Position numbers and translations under genes: made by a program. Positions 1 to 11,000 of a DNA stretch of 64,000 nucleotides are shown one piece after another. Every line of letters begins with the position of its first letter. Positions within the stretch are counted from its first letter, which is position 1. The stretch lies in contig WBMW01003187.1 of assembly GCA_013396635.1 (NCBI GenBank), positions 227,191 to 291,190 of the forward strand, in the 5' to 3' direction. Under the pieces are notes generated by a model, which saw nothing but the letters and a program-made list of their open reading frames with translations, did no database searches and was not told the DNA's origin. The DNA comes from Penelope pileata (Eukaryota > Chordata > Aves > Galliformes > Cracidae).

Positions 1-1024
1 CATGGCTGTTATACTGGAGGCAACACCTCATGGTACTTGCACATTTCCTTTGCTGATTCAAAGGCTCTCACATAAGAAGAGAACCAGGGAAAGAGGGAAA
101 AGTGATGAAAAATGCAAAAAGAAGAAAGTGGCAACAGTAAGTAAAAGGCAATGCCAGCCCAGGAACTGCTCTGGGAGAAGATCCCAACACCAACCCCAGA
201 TTTCCATCAGCAAGACGCAATTGTACAGCCTTGTGGCCAAGATTAGGCTGGATCTGTTGTTGATGGTGATTTTGTTGAAATATTGAAATGTGAATATAAT
301 TTATGGTTTATTAATAGCTTTTCTCTTGAACTATAAAGAAATGGATGGTCTGCTTCCACCAAGGAACTGTAAACTGACTAAAACTGAAGAGCGGAGTTGG
401 CTGTATCTAAGGACTTACGACTTTAGATAAGAACTTTTTACGATGTCTACACCTAACAAAATCAAAATCTCTTAAGCTGTTTTAGTACAGGTAAGTTATC
501 TGCAGGCTTTTGTTTAAACATACTGTCTTTGCTATCAATAGACATAGTAACTGAGGTAATTAAACACAAATTATGAATTTAGGGCTCAATTCACCTGGGA
601 TTTCTTGACATACAAATTTTTCTCCCTTCATAAACTGAGTCACTTTAGTCCTACCTCTTAGAAATTCTCCAGTAGTGGAGAAAATGCATCTGCGTATGCA
701 CATCACTGGTTGTACATATCTGGTTACATATTCAAGTTGTTTTACTTCTAGAAAGAAAACTCAGGAGCTAAAGAAAAGAGACTGAAATCTGGTGGCAGCT
801 GTTAGTATTTTGAATCTGCTGTTTGTCCAGTGGCTCTTGGTTCATGGCACTGGCCGCTCTCTCTCTTACCTAAAGCACCTGTTGAGCCTCTCCAGACTGC
901 TGTGTGGAACGGTGCTACAGAAACACTGCCCCGATACAAATTCTTACTAACACTAGTTAAACCATTAATGTGGTTTTGGTCTTTTAAATTAAAAGTTTTA
1001 AAAGTTGCTGTAATGATACAAGAA

Positions 1025-1466
1025 GATGCATTGCACCAGGTGCAAGGTTCTGCACCTTGGTCGAGGCAATCCCAAATATGTATACATACGTACTGGGAGA
1101 AGAACTCATTGAGAGCAGCTCTGTGAAGAAAGACTTGGGGGTTCTGGTGGATGAAAAGCTCAACATGAGCCAGCAGTGTGTGCTTGCAGCCAAAAGGCCA
1201 ACAATGTCCTGGGCTACATCAGAAGAGGGGTGGCCAGCAGGGAGAGGGCCCTCTGCTCTGCCCTCATGAGGCCACATTCGGAATACTGTGTCCAGGCCCG
1301 GGGCCCCGAGCACAGGAGAGATGTGGAGCTGTTGGAGTGGGTCTAGAGGAGGCCACAAAGATGTTCAGAGGGCTGGAGCATCTCTCCGATGAAGACAGGC
1401 TGAGGGAGCTGGGGGTGTTCAGCCTGGAGAAGAGAAGGCTGCAGGGAGATCTCATTGCAGCCTTTA
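1025..1466 (+). mobile_element. CR1 LINE fragment, end of ORF2, lacking its 3' end
   Basis: Translation gives the characteristic C-terminal end of the CR1 reverse transcriptase protein: KKDLGVLVDEKLNMSQQC in one frame, then, after a frameshift near 1190-1200, RGLEHLSDEDRLRELGVFSL and EKRRLQGDLIAAF in another. An in-frame TAG also interrupts it near 1344. The piece stops after the GDLIAAF codons without the CR1 3' UTR or the octamer tail that CR1 copies normally keep. It is a dead fragment inside intron 9, antisense to PHACTR2. Confidence 0.9.
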
Positions 1467-3230
1467 AATCCCACGCAGAGGCCAAGTTCTAGCTGCAAGT
1501 ATGAACCGACTCATTCATCCAAACAGGAACACATTAACACACAGAAGCACTTTTCTGACTGCTTTCCACTTTAAAAGCAGATCTGATCTGTATGATGTGG
1601 ATAAAGAAAACACAAACACAGCGTTCCCAGCTGCAAGTCCCCTGCTCAGATGTGCTCCTGCTGCAGTACTGGCAAAGGACCAGCTGAGCAATTACCCTTC
1701 TCTTGCAGTAACCTCTGGTCAGGTCCCAGCAAGCTGGGCTTCCCTCCTTCCCTGTCTGCAGCTCCTAGAAGGTGCATAAGCACACAGGTCAAATGGGGAT
1801 TTGACTCCCCAGTGAAACCATTCTGTTCAGTATCATGGCCTCTGAGTTAAACAACCCAATGGTCAAAGTAGAACAAACAGCTTCCCTGGCATCTGTATGT
1901 TACTGCTTCTGCAGCCTCTGCCATATGAAGTCCAGTCATCTTCTGCTTCTGTGGGACAGCTGCTTCATAGCAGAAGGGGAGAAGAGAAGAGAGGAATTGT
2001 TCTGCCTGAGGACTGTTCTGGTCTGCACCAGAAAGCACTTCAGGAGCATGAAACCAAACTTTCCACTGTGTCCCTGTGGGGATTAGCTATGTTTAGACTT
2101 CTCTGTGGGTTTGCTAAGGAAAGAAAAAGAAAAGACAAACAAAGTGCTTGCCTCTTGGAATGCTGTGGAATGCAAAAAGCAGTCTCTCTTTCCTGGTTTT
2201 ACAAGCAAAGATAATCATTAATATTCCTTAACTAGCACCGAGGGCTAAACCCTGTTCTTTTCAAAGCCAGCACTGGCAAGTGTGCAGGTGCACAGAACAA
2301 GAACTTCACTGTCCTTTACAGATACAGGAAAAAATACAATTATCTTAATCCAAAATTCTTGGAAGAATGAAAAGCTTCTTTGCCACAGTACAATCCCGTG
2401 AATACTGCTAGCTCGGCACACACAAGACCTGTCTGTATTAAAAATATAGGGCTCTAAAATCTATTCCTTCAAGTGGACTCTTGAGTTATCATAACCTTCT
2501 TTTAGTGTAGGAAGACTCAGAAGTTTGGATGGTTTTATCCAAGTTGTTTTTACAGAAATCAGCCTGCAAGGTCTTGCGACTGTACTCACAGGATTTTTAG
2601 TAACTGATTTATCTGGTAGTAGTATCAAAACAGAACTTATTGCAACACAGATTTCCTGATTTTAACTGGAAATAATAAAAAAGAAAAAATACTGACTTTT
2701 CCCAAACCCCTTGAAAGATCTGGTCTGAACTTAAGCCTGAAATAAACATTTGGATCTTTACCACTCAATATAATCTCTAATTCTGATAAATGTATCTCAA
2801 AACAATAGTTTCCCTTAGTTGCAGTTTACATACGTGCAATAGTATAACCCCCTCTCCCCACGCACTGCTTAAAAATAGGAGGAAGGAAGCTTTATGAAAG
2901 AAACCCACCCTTATTCATAAAAGTTGCCTACAACAACGAAGGCATCTGAGATGTAAACATTTCTGAGCGATCCACAGGAAGGGAAAGCAATAATTCTGAT
3001 AAATAATATGAAAGTTGTAGAGCTGAGAGAGAACTTGCGTTCTCACAGGGCTCTGAGTCAGACTGTCATCACGAGCACTGGCTTTTCTTGTATTTTGCTT
3101 TGCTTTTTAAAGAGTAACTTGAAATATTTCATATCTCTGTGATGAGCAAGAAGCAGGTTCTACACATGCCCATCAGTGACTCTGCTTGCTTCTTTTCTTT
3201 TTTTTTTGCCATTTATAAGTCTGCATTAAT

Positions 3231-3253
3231 AGAACCACAGAACGGCTTGGGTT
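3231..3253 (-). repeat. Possible tiny CR1 3'-tail remnant
   Basis: AGAACCACAGAACGGCTTGG followed by GTT resembles the reverse complement of the CR1 terminus (agaatcacagaatggtttgggtt) with three C/T differences. It is only 23 bases long with no neighbouring CR1 sequence, so chance or extreme 5' truncation are both possible. Confidence 0.35.
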
Positions 3254-4103
3254 CCAGCATTTAGTTTTGCTTTCATTGCTCCTTTCAGTCAGACTCAGGG
3301 AAGGCAAGGGGGAAGGATGGCGTGCTACTGAGGAAAAGAACAGTGAAGAGGTATTGAGAGCAAAGCATGATTCACTGCCAAGAACATCAAGTAAACAAGC
3401 TGAAACAGGAGTGGAAATCTATTAACTGCTCTCCAGCCTTGAGATACTTACTGCAAAATCAGTGACCAGAATAAGCAATGGTAAAAGCAATACTAAGAAC
3501 TCTACAGGTGTGCTGGCAGATCTAGAGATTGGCTGGACAGAGAGCACCATAAAGCAGCCCAGTTGGTGTTCCCAGCTCAGTGGCTGTATCCTGCATCACC
3601 AAAGATGTTCTGGAATTACTTTTCTCACATAGTTCAGCATGAGCTGCTTTTTACTTGAAATACTTTTCGTATTTCACATTTTATCTTTATTATGACTATG
3701 TGGTCTACAGGTTAAGAAACTATGCTCTTAGAGAGTCCATTCACATTATGTATTGGACAGGAATCCCTTGTACCCTCCTCTCCTGTGCACCATAATGCGT
3801 AAGCAGTAGCTTCTGCTTTTCAATCAGACATGACACTATTTGACTTTGGAGAGCTCGCACAGCAGCGACAGGATTTTATTAGCAAGGACAGTTGCCTAAA
3901 AGCCAATAACTCTTACTCCTCCTTGATTTGCTGGCCTGAGCAGGTGACAGTGATTGGACTTTTGTCAGGAAAACAGCTCATTAGCTTTTCTTCTGTTAAC
4001 ACATGCACCAGGGTTACACAGGTGAACTCTATCTTCTTTAAACGACTGTTGGACATAACTGCATTATACCTGCTCTTTCAGTTACAACAGGCATGGAAAG
4101 TTT

Positions 4104-4127
4104 TATATATATATACATATATATATT
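4104..4127. repeat. AT dinucleotide tract
   Basis: A 24-base run of TA units with one C interruption, in intron 9. Simple repeat; no function is indicated. Confidence 0.85.
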
Positions 4128-5030
4128 AAGAATGGATGACTTTTGGAATTTGTTGCTATGTGTAACAGGCTTCTATGTGCATTTTCTTACTTGTAAATGT
4201 TTGTGTCATGTATTTCTTCTACTTAAGCATGAACTACTAGCCACTACTGCAAGAAGAGCACAGGCTAGATGGGCATGGCAATTGCTACAGTGTGCGTTCA
4301 GGTAACATCCATATTATGAAAAGATTCAGAAAGACCAAAAATGCCTGCTTTAAAGAGTTTACCAGCCTAAGACCAAAACCAATTAAATTGGAGAACAGGT
4401 ACAGAGGGTAAACACCCAATGTTCTTCATTCCTCTGCTCCTGGCTATTTGCATTACAGACTTAAATTTTTCAACAGCGATACTGAAGAAGGATTTAATCC
4501 CCAGGAAGATATTCATTCAGAATATCTCATGCAGATTTCAGCACAGAAGACAAATATATGTCTGTCAGAAGAGGACCAACATGTTGAAGTAGTTGGCAAA
4601 TGCCTATCCGCTTTCCTCTGAATGCTCCACCTTTCCACTTCCTAATTCACTTTCCAAACTCTGCCCCTATGTCCCACCTCCAGCTCCTAGTGATATTCCC
4701 TCTCCCTCCTCAGAAAAATTAGGTGGAAGTTTAACTAGCCTAGAACGACTTCTAAGGGGTATCTAATTTATTTCTGGGCTTTGGGATCAGCTTCAAGAAG
4801 TGGGATTGTGGAGAGCAAAATTCAGCATCTTGACTGTAAGCAATTTTCACAGCTACCATTACAGGTTAGTACGTAAGTCTAGTATTGACATATTACTTTC
4901 AAGAATGTTATTTCTTTCCAGATATGGATCTAACACTAGAGTAGAAATGATCAGCCTTCCATATGAATCCAACATATGCCGTTCTCACTTTCTAAGTAAA
5001 TACTAACTTAAAACTGAATGAAATACTTAC

Positions 5031-5086
5031 GCTTCAGGATATTTCTTTGCTCTAGCTCTTCAGTTGTAGGCCTCTGACTAAGTCTC
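5031..5086 (-). CDS. PHACTR2: PHACTR2 exon 9, completes the second C-terminal RPEL repeat
   Basis: This small 56-nt exon enters at phase 2 and leaves at phase 1, with acceptor TCTTACAG and donor GTAAGT. It encodes residues 519-537, RRLSQRPTTEELEQRNILK, the RPxxxEL core and downstream helix of the second C-terminal RPEL repeat. It ends with one base of the next codon. The following exon (third RPEL repeat and PP1-binding tail in the family) was not found in bases 1-5030 and should lie further left. Confidence 0.95.
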
Positions 5087-8000
5087 CTGTAAGAGCAAAG
5101 AAAGTGACTGATTTAAGACCAGATCCAAATAACGCCTTATGATTCGTAATGCTGCTTAAAAGGTGTTTCTTATACAGCCATTGTTGTAAAGCTGTTCTTT
5201 TCCAGTGGAGGTGTTCAACAACACGCAATTTCCACGCAGTTCTAACACCTGTGCATGTTACCTCCATACTGAGAAGGCATTTGTTTTAACACTTATATTC
5301 TCACCACTTGAACGCATAAGTGATACTTGCACAATACTACACAAACCGCACCAGCAAATTTAAACTCCTCATTTACGGGTATAATTTTACCACAGTTCGT
5401 AAACCTCTTTTGTCCCTGGGCATCCTAATTAAGATAAGTTGTGCAATCATAAGATTATTCTCGAATCTTTTGAATGCAAATCCTATTCTGTTTTTCACCA
5501 GTAAAATTAATGTTGCAGATGTCTTAAAATGTGGAAGTCCCAAAAGGCAGCCTCTCTGCCCCACAAACTGCATCTGTGGCCTCATAAAAACCACCTGAGT
5601 CGAACAACCCTTAGCACGTCTGTGACACCTGGAGACAAAGGGGAAGATGTGTGAGGGGTGCTGATGGCCATCAAATGGGAACTCTGCACTGCAGGAGGTT
5701 CGTGACCCAACTCTGGACGGTGGGAGCAGAGCTTCTGCTGCTTTCCACCACTTTTCCACCAGATCTCTGCTGTCAGGTGCTGAGCACAACATTAGGAAAT
5801 TTAAAAGGGCACACCATCACCTTGGCTGTGATCTCAGACCGAGCACAGCCCTAGTATTGCCATGCACACCCGAAGCTTTGCACACCTGTTATCGCCTGTC
5901 ACTGATCAGGGCTACGTGGTGAAGTGCCAGCTGGGCAGAACTGGCAATGCCAGGCAGGAGAGTTCAGGGCAGGCATCAAAGAGCAGCTTGTTCAGCGTAA
6001 GCCCCATGGGAAATACAGATAAGTGGGATGTGATTACCAGAGCTGGAATCTGGTTAGGAAAGCAGTGATAACAACCAGGCTTCTTTATTAGCAGAATAAA
6101 AAATGACCCTTGGGTTCTACAAAAAAGATGTCTCCCTCTTATAGTTACAGAATGAAATAAATTACTCAGCCATCCAGTTCACAGAGCACCTCAGCTACGT
6201 GCTATGTGCTGGGGCCAGGCTGCTGTGCTTCTGTACTGGAGGAGCCCTGGGTGCACTGCCCAGTATCTGGAAATCTCTAACAAACACAGGACATCCTTCA
6301 AGTCTGTCTGGATAACATTTCTGAGCACAAGAGAAACAAGAGCAGGCCTGGGAAAATGGAGACATATTGTAGTCTGTTCTCAGAGAACTACAAAAAGCAG
6401 AATTAACACTTCTGAGGATTTTTTTTAAGTTTGTAAAAATTTGGGTGCGAATTAGTTGTTTTTTAATGCACCAATCTCAAGTCCTGTTGCAGTTAAGAGC
6501 ATGAGAAAGACATGCCTCAGAGGTGAGGTGAGCACAGCACTGACCTACAAAGTCAGTCAATGTTGATTTCTTTGTTGGAACCAGTACATGAATAATTAAA
6601 CATTCAGAGAACAGGAGGAGGGTGGGAAGGGACAGAAAGGAGGAACATACACAGGGCATACTCTGTGTGTCCGAAACGACAACTCTGGCTGAGAGGAGAA
6701 TATGTAAGTCCCTACTAATCAATAGGAGGAAATACTTGAACTATGGCACTGATTGCTCTGAAGTCATTTTTTTTCCTCTTTGAAAAATAAACAAGCCAAA
6801 AAACCGAACCCAAACTTTCACGTTTCCTGCAGAACAAAAATCCACTTTTGACATTCTAAAGTTTTGTCAGAAATTAAAGTACATTTTTCCAGACAGTTGT
6901 ACCATGAAGATCCTGCACTGCACACTGGGCTGAATTTAAAATGTGAACCCAATGTTCTTGATCCTCTTTCTCCACCTTCGCCCGGTAAAACCTCATTTAC
7001 ACTGCAACTGATACCTCACGAGCTTCGTTCCAATCTGATGTCTGATTTCCTGCCTCTCCTCTTCAGATGTACGCTGCAAGATGTTTTTGTCTTCTAATTC
7101 TTTCTTAGATGGTCTGTTGCCAAGTTTGATAGCAAGAGTATCCCTGCGACGAATTTTACTTGCCAAAGAGCCTGAGGAAAGGAAGAGGAGGGTAGATGGA
7201 GTTCATTCATGCTTAGGTTACAGACACAAACTGAGTAAGGACTTTAATACTTCCCCAAAGCAGCCTTGTTCCCACATGCAGGAAAGGAATTTTAATTAAC
7301 ATCAAAAGGAAAATAGTTTCAACTCGGCTCACAGTAAAATGTTGGAAGACTTGGATGAAAAAGCTAACAGCCAAAACGACAAAGGAATTTTACAAGGATC
7401 GCTTATCATCTATGAAGTGATTGAGGAAAAATGACAAATCCACATTTACATATCTTTGAAGTCTGATACACTACAGGTTGATTTATTTATTCACAGAGCA
7501 CAGTTTGCAAAATGCTGCTCATTTTCTTAAGCTTTAAATGGTTTAGCCTCATTCTCTCATCTTTTCCTCTTTTCTTTTTTCTTCACTCTAATGCCACTTA
7601 GTTCTTGTATCGTGCTTTCTATCTTTAACTGATTTGTTAACTAAAATGAAAAATGCAGTTTACAAAAATGCTCTGAGTGCTTGTAAAGTATTCTAGGCAG
7701 GAGCCCCCAGGCACTGAAGCAATCTCTTTACCCATAAGACAGATACAGCAGGGACAACAGCCATGCAATTCTGCTAGCATCAGCACCAGCCAGCTCTGGA
7801 AGCAGCTGTGATGTCTCTTGATATTCTGACTGAGGGGCTAGATACATCCAATGATAGCAGGATTTTATGACGTACGGCATTTTGTTAAGACCACAGGCTC
7901 CCAGCTCACTTCTTACAAGACACTGCTGCTGTCTGAATCCATGCATTTTTGCGATCCACTTTAGATTGTATTCAAAAGCAGGACTGCAGAAGACTTCAGT

Positions 8001-11000
8001 CTCTCTGGCTATCTAGCACTTCACCTTCTGCTGCACCAGTGCTCAGGCTGTCACACTCCTTGCCCTGGGTCTCCCAAAGCACCTCCCAGGAGCTGCTGAG
8101 GTCAGTGTCTGGTGAGAGCCAGTCCTGCTGGAGGTAGGTGCGCTCCCCAGTGAACAGCATCTTGGTGGTGGCTGCATGACACTGAGCCATGCAGAGGCTC
8201 TGGGCTCAGCTGTTTGTCATGAAACAACCTCTCCAGCCACCTTCCTCCCTAATGCAATTCCATTCAAAGCCATGATGGTGTTTTAAGCTTAGAGGTTCAT
8301 GACATGGGCAAGCAAAATCAATGGCTCGCTGATGCCCCAATGTGCAGGCCTTGTCACACCTTCTTCTTTTCCTCAACCTGCTCCTCCCACCTCCACTCCT
8401 ATCCATGCAGTGCTTAACTGGTACCACTACATGGGCCCCAGCAGGTTTTTGATCACAACTGCCTGAGAAGGGAGAAGCAGGACACTCATTTCTCAGTGGT
8501 GGTAAAACTCTGTCATCTAAAACCACCCCATGCAGCCATACCCTCCTCCCTATACTTTGCACTAACAGGTGTCAGGCATGCTCATATCATGCAGTGTGTG
8601 GGATGCCCTGCTGTAGCACCACACCCTGGAACATAATCACCCACAGAATGAGGTGTTTGCTAGAAGCTCTGCCCCAAAGTCTCTGCTTCCTGCAGGCCAC
8701 AACTAAGCAGGGTCAGCTACATAAAACTCACTTGGGCGGAGGTGTCTTTGGTCTGCAATCAGCGAGCTCCAGTTAGCAACCTGGCAACCGCAGACACTTA
8801 GCAGGTTTTCTGAGACAGCCAAGGCCAAATGTATACACCCTGAGGTGACCACCCCTTACCAGTACCATCCTCTCATTAGGGGCTTACTTTCAGTGCTTGC
8901 ATTTTCATCATCATCATCATCATCATCCGTGTACAATATGGGCCCATCAGAGTCAGAGTCGCTGCTGTGGCTCTCTCTGCTGCTTTCACTCTCAGCAGGG
9001 GCAGCAGCATCAGAGGCCTCCTCCACTGGTTCAGAGCACGTCTGGCCAGCTGCCTCCGCTTCTTGGTCGTCTTTGCTAGCCAAGCTGTTAATTCATAAGC
9101 AGACACAGTGCCACGTTAATGCAAACAGCACAGAACTCAAATGGGAGACAGACTACAAAAGCAAGCGTGCAAATGAAAATTCTGTTGTTCAAATGAACTT
9201 CTCTCTTTCTAAAATCGTATGTATGCACAAGAGAGGCAATGCATGTGTATGCACATGGGTGTATATATCTGTAGATGTGGAAGTATGTCAGGAAATAGTC
9301 TGAAATTATGAGCTGCAAAGTCTGTATAAGGAAACACAACTGTTCTTGCTTATTTATTGTGTGATGGGACTGACAGTACATAAACGGTAATGAGAAGAGA
9401 AAGGCAGCTCGTGAAGTTGGGGGTGAGAGGAGTGAGTCAGAGAGCAGGCAGGATTGCAAAGCTTCCTGTTCTGGAAGCACGACTCTATTTACTGCAAATA
9501 CAGATTTATTACCGATGAGTGCAAAATGTTCATTTCCATCACTGATGAACATGGAAATCAGCAGCAAAGTGACATCTGCCTTGGGAAGATCATTTTTGTA
9601 AATGAATGCTACACAAAGGGGAGAAGCTGCACAGGAATGTAACAGTGGCGCAGATGCACCAGCAAGACTTCCTCTGTCTAAAAGAAATTCTCTAGGCCAC
9701 TGGCTTCTTTGACTTGTTGGTTGTTACAAAAGATGTTGGTTCTTTTGGCAGGGAAATGACAGATTTATTTGCTGCCAACTATTTTACTTAAAAAATATAT
9801 TTATGACCTTGCTCTTGACTAGATTTTATAGCATCTGAGACTTAGACAAGCTACTAGGCAGTGGCAGACCAAACATTTACTAACCAACGTCTAAAACTGT
9901 CATTAAGTCTACAAGTAAATTCAGCCATTGAATTGAGAGCTTTAGCAATGAGATATTTAATGATATCTACAAAAAACAAAGAAAAACCAAACCAAACCAA
10001 ACAAAACCACCTCATAATTCAGCATTCTTTCTTTTTTGCCTTTATGAGAGAGAAATGAAAACGTTATCTGAGACAAGCTGAACTGTTGAACACAGGGGTC
10101 ATATCACAGAATCACAGAATCATAGAATGGTTTGGGTTGGAAGGGACCTCAAAGCCACTTCCAATCCCCTGCTGTGGGCAGGGCTGCCACCCACCAGATC
10201 AGGCTGCCCAGGGCTCCATCCAATCTGGCCTTGACACCTCCAGGGATGGGGCACCCACAGCTTTTCTGGGCAGCCTGTGCCAGTGCAACAAGGCAAGTTG
10301 TATTAAGCCAGACAACAATGTAGTTGGCACATGAAGAAAAAGGGGGAATCTTTAGGTGCTATAGGAGAATGGCTCGAAGATGCTAGCAAGGAACAAATTC
10401 TGCTGGAATGAAAGGTAACACTAGAAATGTGGCTTCCTCAGCTGTAGGCTTTGCCATTTACCAATAAGAGCAATGACTTACCAGTGACCATCTCACCTTT
10501 TTGTGTCTTCTCCACTAGCATCTGGACCGCTGTCTGGGGTTGTACTGCTCAGGCTGTCATTTGGGCCTTGCTCAACCTGGAGAAGAGGTTTACTCTCTGA
10601 TCCAGGGACAGATGGATCTTGGGCATCTGAGGAGATGGCAAGCTGACCAGATGCAGCAGGAAAAGGAGGTGGAGGTGGAGCAGTGGGGGGAGGAGGAGGG
10701 ACAATCAGCTTGCTCGGTTGGTCTACGTCCTCTGTTTCAGAAATTACTATGGAAGGTTGCTCTGGCTCAGATTTTTCTGCCTTCACTTCCAACCTGGTGG
10801 CTGTGGCACCTAAAGGGGAAGAGGCAGCCCCATCCGGCGCTGTTCGTGGAGCTGACTGTTTCCCAGGTTTTTTCTTGCCCCTGGGAGTTCCTGATGTGCC
10901 CGATTTGCTGGAAGTCTCCTTAGAGGCTTTGAGGTGAGATGACGTGGAGGAAGGAGATGGTGATGAAGAGGACTTGGAGACTGGTAGTTTTTTAGCATGT

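Larger units (their letters stand above)
1..5030 (-). other. PHACTR2: PHACTR2 intron 9 (at least 5.0 kb, continues left)
   Basis: The intron starts at the GTAAGT donor at 5030 and is still open at base 1. It contains a 3'-truncated CR1 piece (about 1025-1466), a possible tiny CR1 tail (3231-3253) and an AT dinucleotide run (4104-4127). No candidate for the next exon, which should encode the third RPEL repeat (LSRKLSLRPT-like), was found in either frame or splice context. Confidence 0.8.

Noticed and set aside
5373..5792. 139-codon minus-strand open frame in intron 8
   Set aside because: Exons 8 and 9 already join in phase across a conserved RPEL repeat, leaving no room for it; no recognisable domain.
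9088..9567. 159-codon open frame on the minus strand next to exon 7
   Set aside because: It is intron 6 sequence: exon 7 starts at 9084 after a clear TTAACAG acceptor, and the frame has no family similarity or matching splice phase.
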